NCBI RefSeq assembly: GCF_003148775.1
Contig: NZ_QGGW01000001.1
Coordinates: forward strand, 496,001 to 560,000
DNA length: 64,000 bases
Reading direction: 5' to 3'
DNA from: Roseicyclus mahoneyensis
Lineage (GTDB): Bacteria; Pseudomonadota; Alphaproteobacteria; Rhodobacterales; Rhodobacteraceae
Within the stretch, counting starts at the first letter, position 1. Each line of letters begins with the position of its first letter. Under the pieces are notes generated by a model. The model did not search any database. It was not told the origin of the DNA and was given only the letters and a program-made list of their open reading frames with translations. The position numbers were made by a program, and so were the translations under genes. Shown one piece after another: positions 51,968 to 63,145 of the stretch.

Positions 51968-52600
51968 ATGTTCGCAGTCCTCAAGACCGGCGGCAAACAG
52001 TACCGCGTCCAATCAGGCGATGTCCTGCGCGTGGAGAAACTGGCCGCAGCGGCGGGTGACACCGTCCAATTCAACGATATCTTGATGCTCGGCGGCGACA
52101 CGCCGACCATCGGCAGCCCGATGATCATGGGCGCGGCGGTTCAGGCCACCGTGATCGACCAGATCAAGGGCGAGAAGCTGATCCACTACGTCAAGCGCCG
52201 CCGCAAGCATTCGTCGCAGCGCAAGAAGGGTCACCGCCAGAAGCTGACGCTGGTGCGTATCACCGACATTCTTGCCGCTGGTGCGGACAAGACAGGCATC
52301 ATGGCCGCGATCGGCGCAGGCTCTGCCCCGGCAGAGGCTTCCGCATCCGCCCCGGCGCCCAAGGCCGCCTCCAAGCCCAAGGCCAACAAGGCCGCAGCCG
52401 GTGGTGACGACCTCAAGGTGCTCTCGGGTGTCGGCCCGGCGCTGGAAAAGAAACTGCACGAGGCCGGTGTGACCAGCTACGCGCAGATCGCTGCATGGGG
52501 CGCCGAGGATATCGCTGCCTTCGACGAAAAGCTGAACTTCAAGGGCCGGATCGAGCGTGAAGGCTGGGTCGAGCAGGCCAAGACGCTGGCACAAGGCTGA
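51968..52600 (+). CDS. rplU: 50S ribosomal protein L21 with a C-terminal helix-hairpin-helix extension
   Basis: The 210-residue protein carries normal L21 in residues 1-103 ([30 protein letters not shown]), then an Ala/Pro/Lys linker and a helix-hairpin-helix domain ([21 protein letters not shown]) at about residues 150-208. This long form is usual in Rhodobacterales, while other bacteria have about 103 residues. It forms part of the large subunit; the tail could contact RNA or DNA. A TTGACA at 51785 may be the -35 of its promoter, leaving a leader of about 150 bases with a CGGGG-loop-CCCCG hairpin. Confidence 0.96.
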   Translation: MFAVLKTGGKQYRVQSGDVLRVEKLAAAAGDTVQFNDILMLGGDTPTIGSPMIMGAAVQATVIDQIKGEKLIHYVKRRRKHSSQRKKGHRQKLTLVRITDILAAGADKTGIMAAIGAGSAPAEASASAPAPKAASKPKANKAAAGGDDLKVLSGVGPALEKKLHEAGVTSYAQIAAWGAEDIAAFDEKLNFKGRIEREGWVEQAKTLAQG

Positions 52601-52612
52601 GGAGAGAGACAC

Positions 52613-52882
52613 ATGGCACATAAAAAAGCAGGTGGTAGCTCCCGCAACGGCCGCGATAGCGCGGGCCGTCGTCTGGGCGTGAAGAAGTTCGGCGGTCAAG
52701 AAGCGATCCCCGGCAACATCATCATCCGCCAGCGCGGCACGACCTGGCACCCCGGAACCGGCGTCGGCATGGGCAAGGATCACACGATTTTCGCCGTGGT
52801 CGAAGGCCGCGTGTCCTTTGCCAAGGGGCTGAAGGGTCGTACCTTCGTATCGGTCCTGCCGCAGGCCGAGGCCGCCGAGTAA
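52613..52882 (+). CDS. rpmA: 50S ribosomal protein L27
   Basis: The 89-residue protein has the canonical N terminus [20 protein letters not shown], which reaches the peptidyl transferase centre, and the conserved GVKKFGGQ and RQRGT motifs. No N-terminal cleavage extension of the firmicute type is present. It follows rplU by 12 bp and ends before a strong terminator. Confidence 0.98.
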   Translation: MAHKKAGGSSRNGRDSAGRRLGVKKFGGQEAIPGNIIIRQRGTTWHPGTGVGMGKDHTIFAVVEGRVSFAKGLKGRTFVSVLPQAEAAE

Positions 52883-52913
52883 CGCCGCATCCCCGATCGG
52901 ACAAGATTTCGAA

Positions 52914-52946
52914 GGGCCGGCGAAACAGCCGGCCCTTTCTCTTTTT
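52914..52946 (+). terminator. Rho-independent terminator of rplU-rpmA
   Basis: GGGCCGGC and GCCGGCCC form a perfect 8-bp stem with a 6-base loop, followed by TTTCTCTTTTT. It lies 31 bases after the rpmA stop. Confidence 0.9.
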
Positions 52947-53031
52947 CGTCATCTTCTTGTGCCAAAGGGCCGCTGTGCCCAAGTCACGGACAGAAAACGG
53001 CACGCGTACGGTTCGGAGGAGGACCGCACTC

Positions 53032-55831
<2,800 letters not shown>

Positions 55832-55843
55832 GAAAGATCCGCG

Positions 55844-56377
55844 ATGCATTGCCTGTTCTTCGACGTGCAGCCCAAACCCGGCCATATGGAGCATTATTTC
55901 GAGCATGTGGCGCGGCTCAAACCCGTGCTGGCCCGCCACGAGGGGTTGGTGTTTCTCGACCGCTACCGCCCGCTTGACGATGAAGGCGCGCTTTTGTCCC
56001 ACCAGCTCTGGGCGGACGAGGCGGCGATCACCGCATGGCGGGCCGATGCCACCCATCGCGCCAGCCAGTCGGCCGGGCGCAAGATCCATTTCGACGGCTA
56101 CCGCATCCGCGTGGGCGAGCAGGTCGCGCCGGCCGCGGTCGATGCGGAGCCCGGTCGCTTTCTTCTCGCCGCTTATGGCCGCGCCCCGGCCCGGCTCGAG
56201 GCTGCGCGCAGCTACGAGAGCGTCAACCATCCGGGCCGCTTCGTGACGCTGGCCAGCCATGACACAACGGCCGCTGCTGCCATCGCGGCCCAGGCCAGCG
56301 GCGCGGATGAGACCCGCGTCTTTCGCATCCTGCGCGACTATACCCTGACGGACAGGGCCGAAGCACCGCAGGTCTGA
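55844..56377 (+). CDS. Antibiotic-biosynthesis-monooxygenase-like (ABM) fold protein
   Basis: The 177-residue protein looks like a ferredoxin-like ABM or dimeric alpha-beta barrel protein. The N-terminal half ([31 protein letters not shown]) is the typical repeat, with [20 protein letters not shown] near residue 55. The second half may be a second such domain. No catalytic function can be inferred. It sits 12 bp after proB and before proA, in the same direction, so it is co-expressed with proline synthesis genes. Confidence 0.75.
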   Translation: MHCLFFDVQPKPGHMEHYFEHVARLKPVLARHEGLVFLDRYRPLDDEGALLSHQLWADEAAITAWRADATHRASQSAGRKIHFDGYRIRVGEQVAPAAVDAEPGRFLLAAYGRAPARLEAARSYESVNHPGRFVTLASHDTTAAAAIAAQASGADETRVFRILRDYTLTDRAEAPQV

Positions 56378-56380
56378 CCC

Positions 56381-56402
56381 CTTCATCTTTCTACAAATAT
56401 GC
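56381..56402 (+). repeat. Short dispersed element, half-copy (CTTCATCTTTC...AAATATGC)
   Basis: These 22 bases match 11472-11493 at 19 of 22 positions. They lie in the gap before proA and resemble the A/T-rich arm of the larger gap repeats without the GC hairpin. Confidence 0.5.
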
Positions 56403-56439
56403 CTATCCTTCCCCCTCCACCCGTTGCGTGAGGCTTGCC

Positions 56440-57720
56440 ATGAATGACCTGACCCTTGAGATCGCACAGGATGTTCCCGCCCTGATGCGCGGGCTGGGCC
56501 AGCGCGCGCGGAATGCAGCGGCGGAGCTGGCCTTTGCGGCACCCGAGGCCAAGCGCAGGGCGCTCGAGGCCGCGGCCGAAGCGGTGATGGCGCGGCTGGC
56601 CGACATCCTTGCCGCCAATGCCAAGGACATGGCCTTTGGCCGGGACAAGGGCCTGTCCGCTGCCATGCTCGACCGGCTGATGCTGGACGCGGATCGCCTC
56701 AAGGGTATCGTGGATGGTCTGCGCGCGGTGGCGGCGCAGGACGATCCCGTGGGCGCTGTCATCACCGAATGGGACCGCCCGAACGGTCTGCACATCCAGC
56801 GCGTGCGCACGCCGCTGGGCGTTGTAGGGGTGATCTACGAGAGCCGCCCCAACGTGACTGCCGATGCCGGCGCGCTGTGCCTCAAATCGGGCAATGCGGT
56901 GATCTTGCGCGGCGGATCGGAAAGCTTCCATTCCTCGGGCGTGCTGGTGGACTGCCTTCGCGCGGGTCTGGCCGCCGCGGGTCTTCCGGAGGATGCGGTC
57001 CAGCTGGTGCCGACGCGCGACCGGGCGGCGGTGCGCGAATTGCTCACCATGACCGAGTTTGTCGATGTCATCGTGCCCCGCGGCGGCAAGGGGCTTGTGG
57101 GCCTCGTCCAGACCGAGGCGCGGGTGCCGGTCTTTGCCCATCTCGAAGGCATCTGCCATGTCTATATCGACCGTGCCTGCGACCCCGCGATGGCGCTCAA
57201 GGTCGTGCTGAACGCCAAGACGCGGCGCACGGGCATCTGCGGGGCTGCCGAATGCCTGCTGATCCACCGCGACGTGGTGGACACGATCGGGCAGGGCGTG
57301 GTGCGCGCCCTGATCGACGCGGGCGTCGAGGTGCGCGGCGACGCGGCGCTTCAGGCGCTCCCCGGTGTCGTGCCTGCGCAAGACGACGACTGGGGCCGCG
57401 AATACCTCGACATGATCATCGCCGCCCGCGTGGTGGAGGATATCGATGCGGCCATCGCCCATATCCGCCGCTACGGCTCCAGCCATACAGAAAGCATCCT
57501 GACCGAGGATGACGCCGCCGCCGCCCGCTTCTTCCAGCGCCTCGATTCAGCGATCTTGATGCGCAACGCCTCGACCCAGTTTGCCGATGGCGGCGAATTC
57601 GGCATGGGCGGGGAAATCGGCATCGCCACCGGCAAGATGCATGCGCGCGGGCCGGTGGGGGCCGAGCAACTGACCTCGTTCAAATATCTCGTGACCGGAA
57701 ACGGCACGACCCGACCCTAG
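56440..57720 (+). CDS. proA: Gamma-glutamyl phosphate reductase
   Basis: The 426-residue aldehyde dehydrogenase-superfamily enzyme reduces glutamyl phosphate to glutamate semialdehyde with NADPH. Motifs are [20 protein letters not shown] in part near residue 135, [17 protein letters not shown] and the catalytic Cys in [13 protein letters not shown] near residue 265. The ATG at 56440 is favoured; a GTG at 56428 is in frame. It completes the proBA pathway with proC elsewhere. Confidence 0.97.
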   Translation: MNDLTLEIAQDVPALMRGLGQRARNAAAELAFAAPEAKRRALEAAAEAVMARLADILAANAKDMAFGRDKGLSAAMLDRLMLDADRLKGIVDGLRAVAAQDDPVGAVITEWDRPNGLHIQRVRTPLGVVGVIYESRPNVTADAGALCLKSGNAVILRGGSESFHSSGVLVDCLRAGLAAAGLPEDAVQLVPTRDRAAVRELLTMTEFVDVIVPRGGKGLVGLVQTEARVPVFAHLEGICHVYIDRACDPAMALKVVLNAKTRRTGICGAAECLLIHRDVVDTIGQGVVRALIDAGVEVRGDAALQALPGVVPAQDDDWGREYLDMIIAARVVEDIDAAIAHIRRYGSSHTESILTEDDAAAARFFQRLDSAILMRNASTQFADGGEFGMGGEIGIATGKMHARGPVGAEQLTSFKYLVTGNGTTRP

Positions 57721-57749
57721 GAAAACCCGTGCCGGATTTTCCACCCTGT

Positions 57750-57769
57750 GAATTTTCGCATGAAAATTC
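57750..57769. repeat. Perfect hairpin GAATTTTC-GCAT-GAAAATTC between proA and metC
   Basis: An 8-bp AT-rich stem with a 4-base loop lies 30 bases after proA and 24 bases before the metC start. It is a near-palindrome of 20 bases. It has no U run, so it may be a protein site or an RNA processing element rather than a terminator. Confidence 0.55.
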
Positions 57770-57793
57770 GCACCCTGACCCGATGGAGTTCCC

Positions 57794-58981
57794 ATGACTG
57801 ACCGCCGCAACGACCGCCCCCAGACCCTCGTGCGCAGGCATCCCCTGCGCGAAGGCGTCAGCCGGGCCGTGGTCACCCCGATCCAGCCCTCGGTGGTCTA
57901 TGCCTCGCCGTCGATCGACATGCTCCATGCCCAGTACGAGGGCCGCGCGCAGGGCTACACCTATGCCCGTGAAGGCCATCCGAACGCGACGCTGCTGGCG
58001 CAAAAGATCGACATGCTGGAGGGCGCGGAGGGTGGTTTGATCACCGGCTCGGGCATGGCCGCCGTGACTGCCGCGATCATGGGTATCCTCGGGGCAGGGG
58101 ACCACATCATCGGGGCCGACCAGCTTTACGGCCGCTCGCTGCGGCTGATGCATCAAGATCTTGCCCGTTTCGGCATCGCCACCACGGTCGTCGACCCCAC
58201 CAACCCCGAAGCCTTGCGTGCCGCAATCCGCCCCGAGACCAAGATGATCTTGATCGAGGTCGTGTCGAACCCCACGCTGCGCATCGCCGACATGGAGGGC
58301 ATTCTGGCCGTCGCCAAAGCGGCGGGCGTGCGCGTTGCGGTCGACAACACTTTCACCACGCCGATGGGCTACCGGCCTTTTGACCATGGCGCCGATATCG
58401 TGATCCATTCGGTCACCAAACTGCTTGCCGGCCATTCCGACGTGACGCTGGGCTATGTCGCCGCGCGCGACCCTGCCGACGCGAAGAAGATCTATGATTT
58501 CGCTGTCACCACCGGCATGACGCCCAGCCCCTATGACTGTTGGCTGGCCGAGCGGGGCCTCTACACCTTCCCGCTGCGCTTTGATCGGGCCGAGGCGAAT
58601 GCCGCGAAACTGGCCGACTGGCTGGCCGAGCAGCCCAAGGTGGCGCAGGTGCTTTATCCCGGTCGCCCCGATCACCCCGACCATGCACAGGCGCAGAAAC
58701 TGCTGGGTGGACGCAATGGCAACATGCTGAGCTTCCGCATCGATGGCGACGAGGAGGCGGCAAACCGGATGATCATGGCCATGCCCGAGATGGCCTTTGC
58801 CCCCACCTTGGGCGATGTCGGCACCACGGTCAGCCACCCGCCATCCTCGTCGCACCGGGGGCTGACGCCTGCAGGCCGTGCGGCGCTGGGGATCACGGAC
58901 GGGTTTTTCCGTGTCTCGGTCGGGATTGAGGATGTGGAGCTGTTGGTGGCAGATTTCGCGGCAGGTCTTGCCGCCGTCTGA
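57794..58981 (+). CDS. metC: Cystathionine beta-lyase (Cys/Met metabolism PLP enzyme)
   Basis: The 395-residue PLP enzyme has the family segments EGAEGGLITGSGMAAVTAAI near residue 78, ADQLYGRSL, DNTFTTPMGYRPFDHGAD and the PLP lysine K209 in HSVTKLLAGHSD. MetC cleaves cystathionine to homocysteine. Cystathionine gamma-lyase or synthase functions in the same family cannot be fully excluded, but the SVTKLLAGHSDVTLG pattern is usual for beta-lyases in Rhodobacterales. Confidence 0.87.
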   Translation: MTDRRNDRPQTLVRRHPLREGVSRAVVTPIQPSVVYASPSIDMLHAQYEGRAQGYTYAREGHPNATLLAQKIDMLEGAEGGLITGSGMAAVTAAIMGILGAGDHIIGADQLYGRSLRLMHQDLARFGIATTVVDPTNPEALRAAIRPETKMILIEVVSNPTLRIADMEGILAVAKAAGVRVAVDNTFTTPMGYRPFDHGADIVIHSVTKLLAGHSDVTLGYVAARDPADAKKIYDFAVTTGMTPSPYDCWLAERGLYTFPLRFDRAEANAAKLADWLAEQPKVAQVLYPGRPDHPDHAQAQKLLGGRNGNMLSFRIDGDEEAANRMIMAMPEMAFAPTLGDVGTTVSHPPSSSHRGLTPAGRAALGITDGFFRVSVGIEDVELLVADFAAGLAAV

Positions 58982-59014
58982 CGGCCTGCTGTGGCGGGCC
59001 GCTCCGGCGGCTCG

Positions 59015-59446
59015 TCACAGCGAATGCAGCGGCGTCGATCCGTCCAGCACGATGACATCGAAATTGATGTTGGGAGATTGGGCCGCCACCTCGCGCCGGA
59101 TCAGGTTGGCACTGGGCAGCCTGTCAACCAGCGCCAGATAGCGCCCGCGATAGCCGCATTGGGTCAGAATACGCGCCAGATCCAGCGCGTCGAATTCCGG
59201 CGTCAGCAACGGCGAGAGAACCAAACCCGGGGCATGCGGCCCGGTCATCAATTCGTCGGGCAATTCGGCAAGCCCGGTCCGACGGATGTGCGAGCCGGGT
59301 TGCAACACATGGCGGGGAAGGGCCAAAAGCGCGGCTTCGCTCAGGGCCAGCGACAGCACCTTGAGCGCTGCCTCATCAAAACTGTCCTCGGTCCGGTGGC
59401 CCGGCACCATCGGGCGCCTGTCTCGTCCGTCCATCATCGGCGTCAT
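59015..59446 (-). CDS. Uncharacterised protein, possible degenerate receiver-like fold
   Basis: The 143-residue product shows a pattern of hydrophobic strands ending VIVLDGSTPL, with alternating helices (LARILTQCGYRGRYLALVD), which resembles a receiver-type alpha/beta fold without the phospho-acceptor pocket. I do not recognise the family. It is convergent with metC and divergent from the PhoR-like kinase across about 200 bp, so a link to that kinase is possible. Confidence 0.6.
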   Translation of the reverse strand: MTPMMDGRDRRPMVPGHRTEDSFDEAALKVLSLALSEAALLALPRHVLQPGSHIRRTGLAELPDELMTGPHAPGLVLSPLLTPEFDALDLARILTQCGYRGRYLALVDRLPSANLIRREVAAQSPNINFDVIVLDGSTPLHSL

Positions 59447-59645
59447 GCCCGGGCAGGTCCGGTCGTTCCTCGGGGCACACCTTGGAACATGGCTGACGGT
59501 CGCCGCCTGCCACGCCAGCGCCGTGAACGAACCCTACACAGAAGCAAGGTCTTTGGCAAAGACAACTTTTGATAAAACAGGGAGTTTTCAACAAGATTGC
59601 CAAGCCTTGCAATTTGCGGCACTTCGTCCGGGGTGAGGCAGCGCC

Positions 59646-60752
59646 ATGGCAGGGGCGGGGGCAGGGATGACCGGGACGCAACTGATCGACGTGATGAATG
59701 CCGTGCCCGAGCCGATGCTGCACCTGTCCGCGACCGGGCAGGTCGAAGCCGCCAACGCGGCCGCCCGCGCGCTGCTGGGGGACTGGATCGAGGGGCGCAG
59801 CTGCGCCACCGTGCTGCGCCAACCCGGCCTTTTGAGCCGGATCGAGGCGGTGCAGGCGGGCGAGGCCGCCAGCGAAGCGCGGATGCAGATCACCGACCAG
59901 ACTGGCGAGACGCAATATCTGGTGCGGATCACGCCCTTGGGCGAAAGGTCGGCGCGGGCGGGAGGGCATGCGTTGTTGCTGCATTTCACCGACATCACCC
60001 ATCTGCGCGAAGCCGAGGAGATGCGCCGCGATTTCGTCGCCAACGTCAGCCACGAGCTGCGCACGCCGCTCACCGCCGTTCTGGGTTTCATCGAGACGCT
60101 GCGCGGCCCCGCGCGCGAGGATACCGCCGCGCGCGAACGGTTTCTGGGGATCATGGAGGGCGAGGCGCGACGCATGAACCGGCTGGTGTCGGATCTGCTG
60201 TCGCTCAGCCGGGTCGAGTCGCAAGAGCGTCAACGCCCCTCGGGCGAGGTCGATCTCAAGGCGGTTCTGGACGGCGTGATCGCCGCCCTCAGGCCTGCGG
60301 CCGAGGAACAGGGCTGCACCCTGGAACTGGAGGTGACACCGGCCGATCCCTCGCTGCTTTTGGGACCTGCCGGCGAGAGCTACCGCATGCGGGGCGACCG
60401 TGATCAGGTGATGCAGGTGTTCTTGAACCTGACCGAGAACGCGCTGAAATATGGCGGTACCGGAAAGCCCGTGACTCTGCGGCTGGGCTGGCAGGAAGGC
60501 AGCGGCAACCTCAAGGGTCCGGTGCTGCGCGCCGAGGTCGTGGATCGCGGCGACGGGATTGACCCGCTGCATCTGCCGCGTCTGACCGAGCGGTTTTACC
60601 GTGTCGACACGCATCGCAGTCGGGCAATGGGGGGCACGGGGTTGGGCTTGGCCATCGTCAAGCATATCGTCAACCGCCATCGCGGACGGCTCAGGATCGA
60701 GTCGGTGCAGGGCAAGGGCAGTACGTTCTCGGTGCTGTTTCCGCCAGAATGA
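59646..60752 (+). CDS. PhoR-like sensor histidine kinase
   Basis: The 368-residue protein has a PAS domain (about residues 12-120), a HisKA dimerisation domain with the phospho-acceptor in NVSHELRTPLTAVLGF near residue 137, and a HATPase domain with the N box NLTENALKYGG, G1 DRGDGI and G2 GGTGLGLAIVKH. There is no membrane span at the N terminus, unlike E. coli PhoR, so sensing would be cytoplasmic or through membrane partners. No response regulator, pst or phoU gene follows in the window. Assignment to phosphate control is inferred from domain plan. Confidence 0.88.
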   Translation: MAGAGAGMTGTQLIDVMNAVPEPMLHLSATGQVEAANAAARALLGDWIEGRSCATVLRQPGLLSRIEAVQAGEAASEARMQITDQTGETQYLVRITPLGERSARAGGHALLLHFTDITHLREAEEMRRDFVANVSHELRTPLTAVLGFIETLRGPAREDTAARERFLGIMEGEARRMNRLVSDLLSLSRVESQERQRPSGEVDLKAVLDGVIAALRPAAEEQGCTLELEVTPADPSLLLGPAGESYRMRGDRDQVMQVFLNLTENALKYGGTGKPVTLRLGWQEGSGNLKGPVLRAEVVDRGDGIDPLHLPRLTERFYRVDTHRSRAMGGTGLGLAIVKHIVNRHRGRLRIESVQGKGSTFSVLFPPE

Positions 60753-61061
60753 TCCATCGCGGGGTGGTTGACCGAGCTTGGTCCATTTATCCTGTAATCA
60801 AGATTATGTTAAATAAATTGATGAACGGACTGCAGATGCTGCGCCAGATCACACATCCGCGCAGCCTGTAATTTTACATCAAGCACAGCTGCCAAAGCAT
60901 TGTGATATCGTCAAAATGCATTGCCCGCACCAGAGTTGCACAACGGTTCGAAACAAAAGCTCCAAGGAAGCGCCACAGTCTACAAGTGCTTGACGCATCG
61001 CTGTTCTCGCCTCTTTCCCAACCCGCAAAGCGGCGTATAGTGATCTCCAAGGGGATAGCAC
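60753..61061. other. A/T-rich intergenic region between phoR-like gene and aroQ
   Basis: This 309-bp gap is visibly poorer in GC than the genes around it, with an A/T tract at about 60779-60822. A TATAGT at 61036-61041 could be a -10 box for aroQ but no good -35 stands at 16-18 bases. No open frame with a ribosome site and no clear RNA fold was found. Confidence 0.5.
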
Positions 61062-61505
61062 ATGAACATTCTGGTCCTGAACGGCCCGAACCTGAACCTG
61101 CTTGGCACGCGGGAGCCATCGATCTACGGGCACACGACCCTGCCCGACATCGAGGCGGCTTGCATCGCGCATGGCAAGACGCTGGGTCTTGCCGTCAGTT
61201 GCGCGCAATCCAACCATGAAGGCGCGCTGGTCGACCACCTGCATGCCGCGCGCGGCATGATGGCGGGCGTGGTGCTGAACGCCGGCGCCTACACCCATAC
61301 CTCGGTCGCGCTGCGCGACGCGATCACCGCCTGCGCGCTGCCGGTGGTAGAGTTGCACCTGTCAAACACCCATGCCCGCGAGGCGTTTCGCCATGTCTCG
61401 CTGATCGCACCAGTCTGCATCGGCGTGATCCAAGGGTTCGGCGCGCGCGGCTACCCGCTCGCGCTGAGCGCGCTTCACGGACATCTGCGCGGAGATACGG
61501 CATGA
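61062..61505 (+). CDS. aroQ: 3-dehydroquinate dehydratase, type II
   Basis: The 147-residue enzyme dehydrates 3-dehydroquinate in the shikimate pathway. It has the nucleotide-like motif LNGPNLNLLGTREPSIYG with catalytic Y22, the NAGAYTHTSVALRDA segment, and ELHLSNTHAREAFRH with the catalytic His. It usually forms a dodecamer. Its stop overlaps the LuxR-type gene (ATGA), so translation of the regulator is coupled to it. Confidence 0.96.
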   Translation: MNILVLNGPNLNLLGTREPSIYGHTTLPDIEAACIAHGKTLGLAVSCAQSNHEGALVDHLHAARGMMAGVVLNAGAYTHTSVALRDAITACALPVVELHLSNTHAREAFRHVSLIAPVCIGVIQGFGARGYPLALSALHGHLRGDTA

Positions 61506-62308
61506 AACGCTTGCGCCCCTATCTCAAGATGACCTCGGTCGAGGATCTCTGGGCCCATCACACAGCCGTCATGGCCGAGTTCGGATTTGACCGGCTGTTC
61601 TACGCCTTCAACGCCTTTCGCGGCGCCGGTCTTTATGACAACCCCGAGGATGCGTTGCTTCTGACCAACATGCCGACCGATTACATCGACGCCTATGTGA
61701 CAGGCGGCATGTTCCGCGACGGAATGATGATGCGGTGGGCGATCAAGAACACCGGCAGCGCCTCGTGGCACCGCGTCTATGCCGAAATGGCCAACCAGCC
61801 AATGACCGAAGGCGAGCGCGCCATGCGCGCGCTGAACGAACGCCACGGCATTCTGGCGGGCTACACGATCAGTTTTCCCATGGGCATAAAGAACGCCAAT
61901 GCCGGGATCGGCATGGCCGTGCGCCGTGATCTGACGCAAGCGGATGCCGATGCGATCTGGACTGAGCACGGTGCCGATATCGAGACGATCAACCACGTCG
62001 CCCATCTGTGCATCCTGCAACTGCCCGCCACCGGTCAGCGCACGCTGCTGACGCCGCGACAGGCCGAGGTGCTGGAACTGGTGGCCGACGGCAAGACGAT
62101 GCAGGACATCGCCATGATTCTCGAGCGCAACGTGGCGACCGTGGAGAAACACCTGCGGGGCGCGCGCGATGCCCTGGGCGTGGAGACGACCGCTCAGGCG
62201 GTGCGCAAGGCGTCGATCCTGAACCAGATCTTCCGTATCGAGGCCACTCCTGCCGCGCAACCGGGCGCTCCGTTGCACATGGCGGGAACGGTCGGCCAGA
62301 GCCGCTGA
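61502..62308 (+). CDS. LuxR-family transcriptional regulator with an autoinducer-binding-like domain
   Basis: The 268-residue protein has an N-terminal LuxR-type ligand domain (about residues 15-170) and a C-terminal LuxR helix-turn-helix (TPRQAEVLELVADGKTMQDI, then IAMILERNVATVEKHLRGARDALG). In the ligand-pocket segment DYIDAYVTGGMFRDG the Trp of TraR/LuxR is Tyr while the Tyr and Asp are kept. No luxI gene is present in the window, so this is a LuxR solo. Coupling to aroQ is by an ATGA overlap. Confidence 0.88.
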   Translation: MKRLRPYLKMTSVEDLWAHHTAVMAEFGFDRLFYAFNAFRGAGLYDNPEDALLLTNMPTDYIDAYVTGGMFRDGMMMRWAIKNTGSASWHRVYAEMANQPMTEGERAMRALNERHGILAGYTISFPMGIKNANAGIGMAVRRDLTQADADAIWTEHGADIETINHVAHLCILQLPATGQRTLLTPRQAEVLELVADGKTMQDIAMILERNVATVEKHLRGARDALGVETTAQAVRKASILNQIFRIEATPAAQPGAPLHMAGTVGQSR

Positions 62309-62559
62309 CCGGACCCGGTTTCCCTGAGGTAAGGATTCCCACCGTTTCCCCCGCGCCTCCTTCGCGGCACAGTCTGGGTGTTCCAAGAGTGACGGCGATT
62401 TTGCCGGGAACGCCGGGGATCAAAGCGGTTTAGTCCCGCCCCTGAGATCCCCTTCCGGGCAACCGGAAAGGCACGTGTCGGGGCGCGATTACGCCGCGGC
62501 ACGGGTCTGGAAATCGGGTCGGCGTGCTATCCCCATGTCCCTGCGTCCGGCCTGATGAG

Positions 62560-62590
62560 GCGGCGTTGTCCTGTCCCGGGGCAACGCCGC
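62560..62590 (+). terminator. Possible terminator after the LuxR-type gene
   Basis: GCGGCGTTG (62560-62568) and CAACGCCGC (62582-62590) form a 9-bp stem with a 13-base loop, followed by TTGTTTG. It is 250 bases beyond the gene, in a region without other genes. The U tract is weak. Upstream, 62309-62559 holds no gene that I can support. Confidence 0.4.
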
Positions 62591-62609
62591 TTGTTTGCGC
62601 ATGGAGGGC

Positions 62610-63060
62610 TCAGGCGTCCATCAATTTGGCAAGCGTCAGGATTTCTGTCATGGCGTGGCGTCCATAGGCGGCACCGGCTGTCGATCTCGAGGCAGACGTC
62701 GAACCGCTTGTGTTCGAGATACGGGGCATGGGCAAAGAAGCGCGGCGCCTCGACCCCCATCACCTCGATCCCGATGGCCTTGAGCGCCAGAACAAACTCC
62801 AGCGCATGACGGTAATCCGCGTGCAACACCGCATTCACAGCCTGATCGGACAAGGCAAATTCGCGGTCGTCTCGCTGCAAGGTCCATGGCACTGGCCGCA
62901 ACCACCCCGCCCCCTGAGGATCCGCGGGGTGTGGAGCGTCAGCGACACGGCAAAGTCGTATGAATGCGCGCCGAAGAGCCGCGAAATTTTGAGCGTGTTA
63001 AGCGTGGATCCCTCGCGGGTGACGTCCGATGAGGTCGCGGGGTCAGGATTTTTTTCGTAG
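62610..63060 (-). pseudogene. Frameshifted gene relic, family not recognised
   Basis: Three minus-strand frames each carry a natural-looking protein segment that continues the previous one. The first has ISRLFGAHSYDFAV, the second continues ADAPHPADPQGAGWLRPV through QAVNAVLHADYRHALEFVL and GVEAPRFFAHAPYLEHKRFD, and the third ends AAYGRHAMTEILTLAKLMDA before a stop at 62610-62612. Two frame changes, near 62956 and 62700, are needed to join them. No ribosome site is found at the 5' end. The original protein may have been a hydrolase-like enzyme, but this is a guess. Confidence 0.45.
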
Positions 63061-63086
63061 GGACCGGTTCGGTGGCCGTGCCGGGC

Positions 63087-63114
63087 AAGAAAAAGGCAGG
63101 GGTTGCCCCCTGCC
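63087..63114 (-). terminator. Rho-independent terminator of tsf
   Basis: On the minus strand GGCAGGGG and CCCCTGCC form a perfect 8-bp stem with a GCAA tetraloop, followed by TTTTTCTT. It lies 31 bases after the tsf stop. Confidence 0.9.
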
Positions 63115-63145
63115 CTCATGATCGCAGCATCTGGTTCGAAGGATC

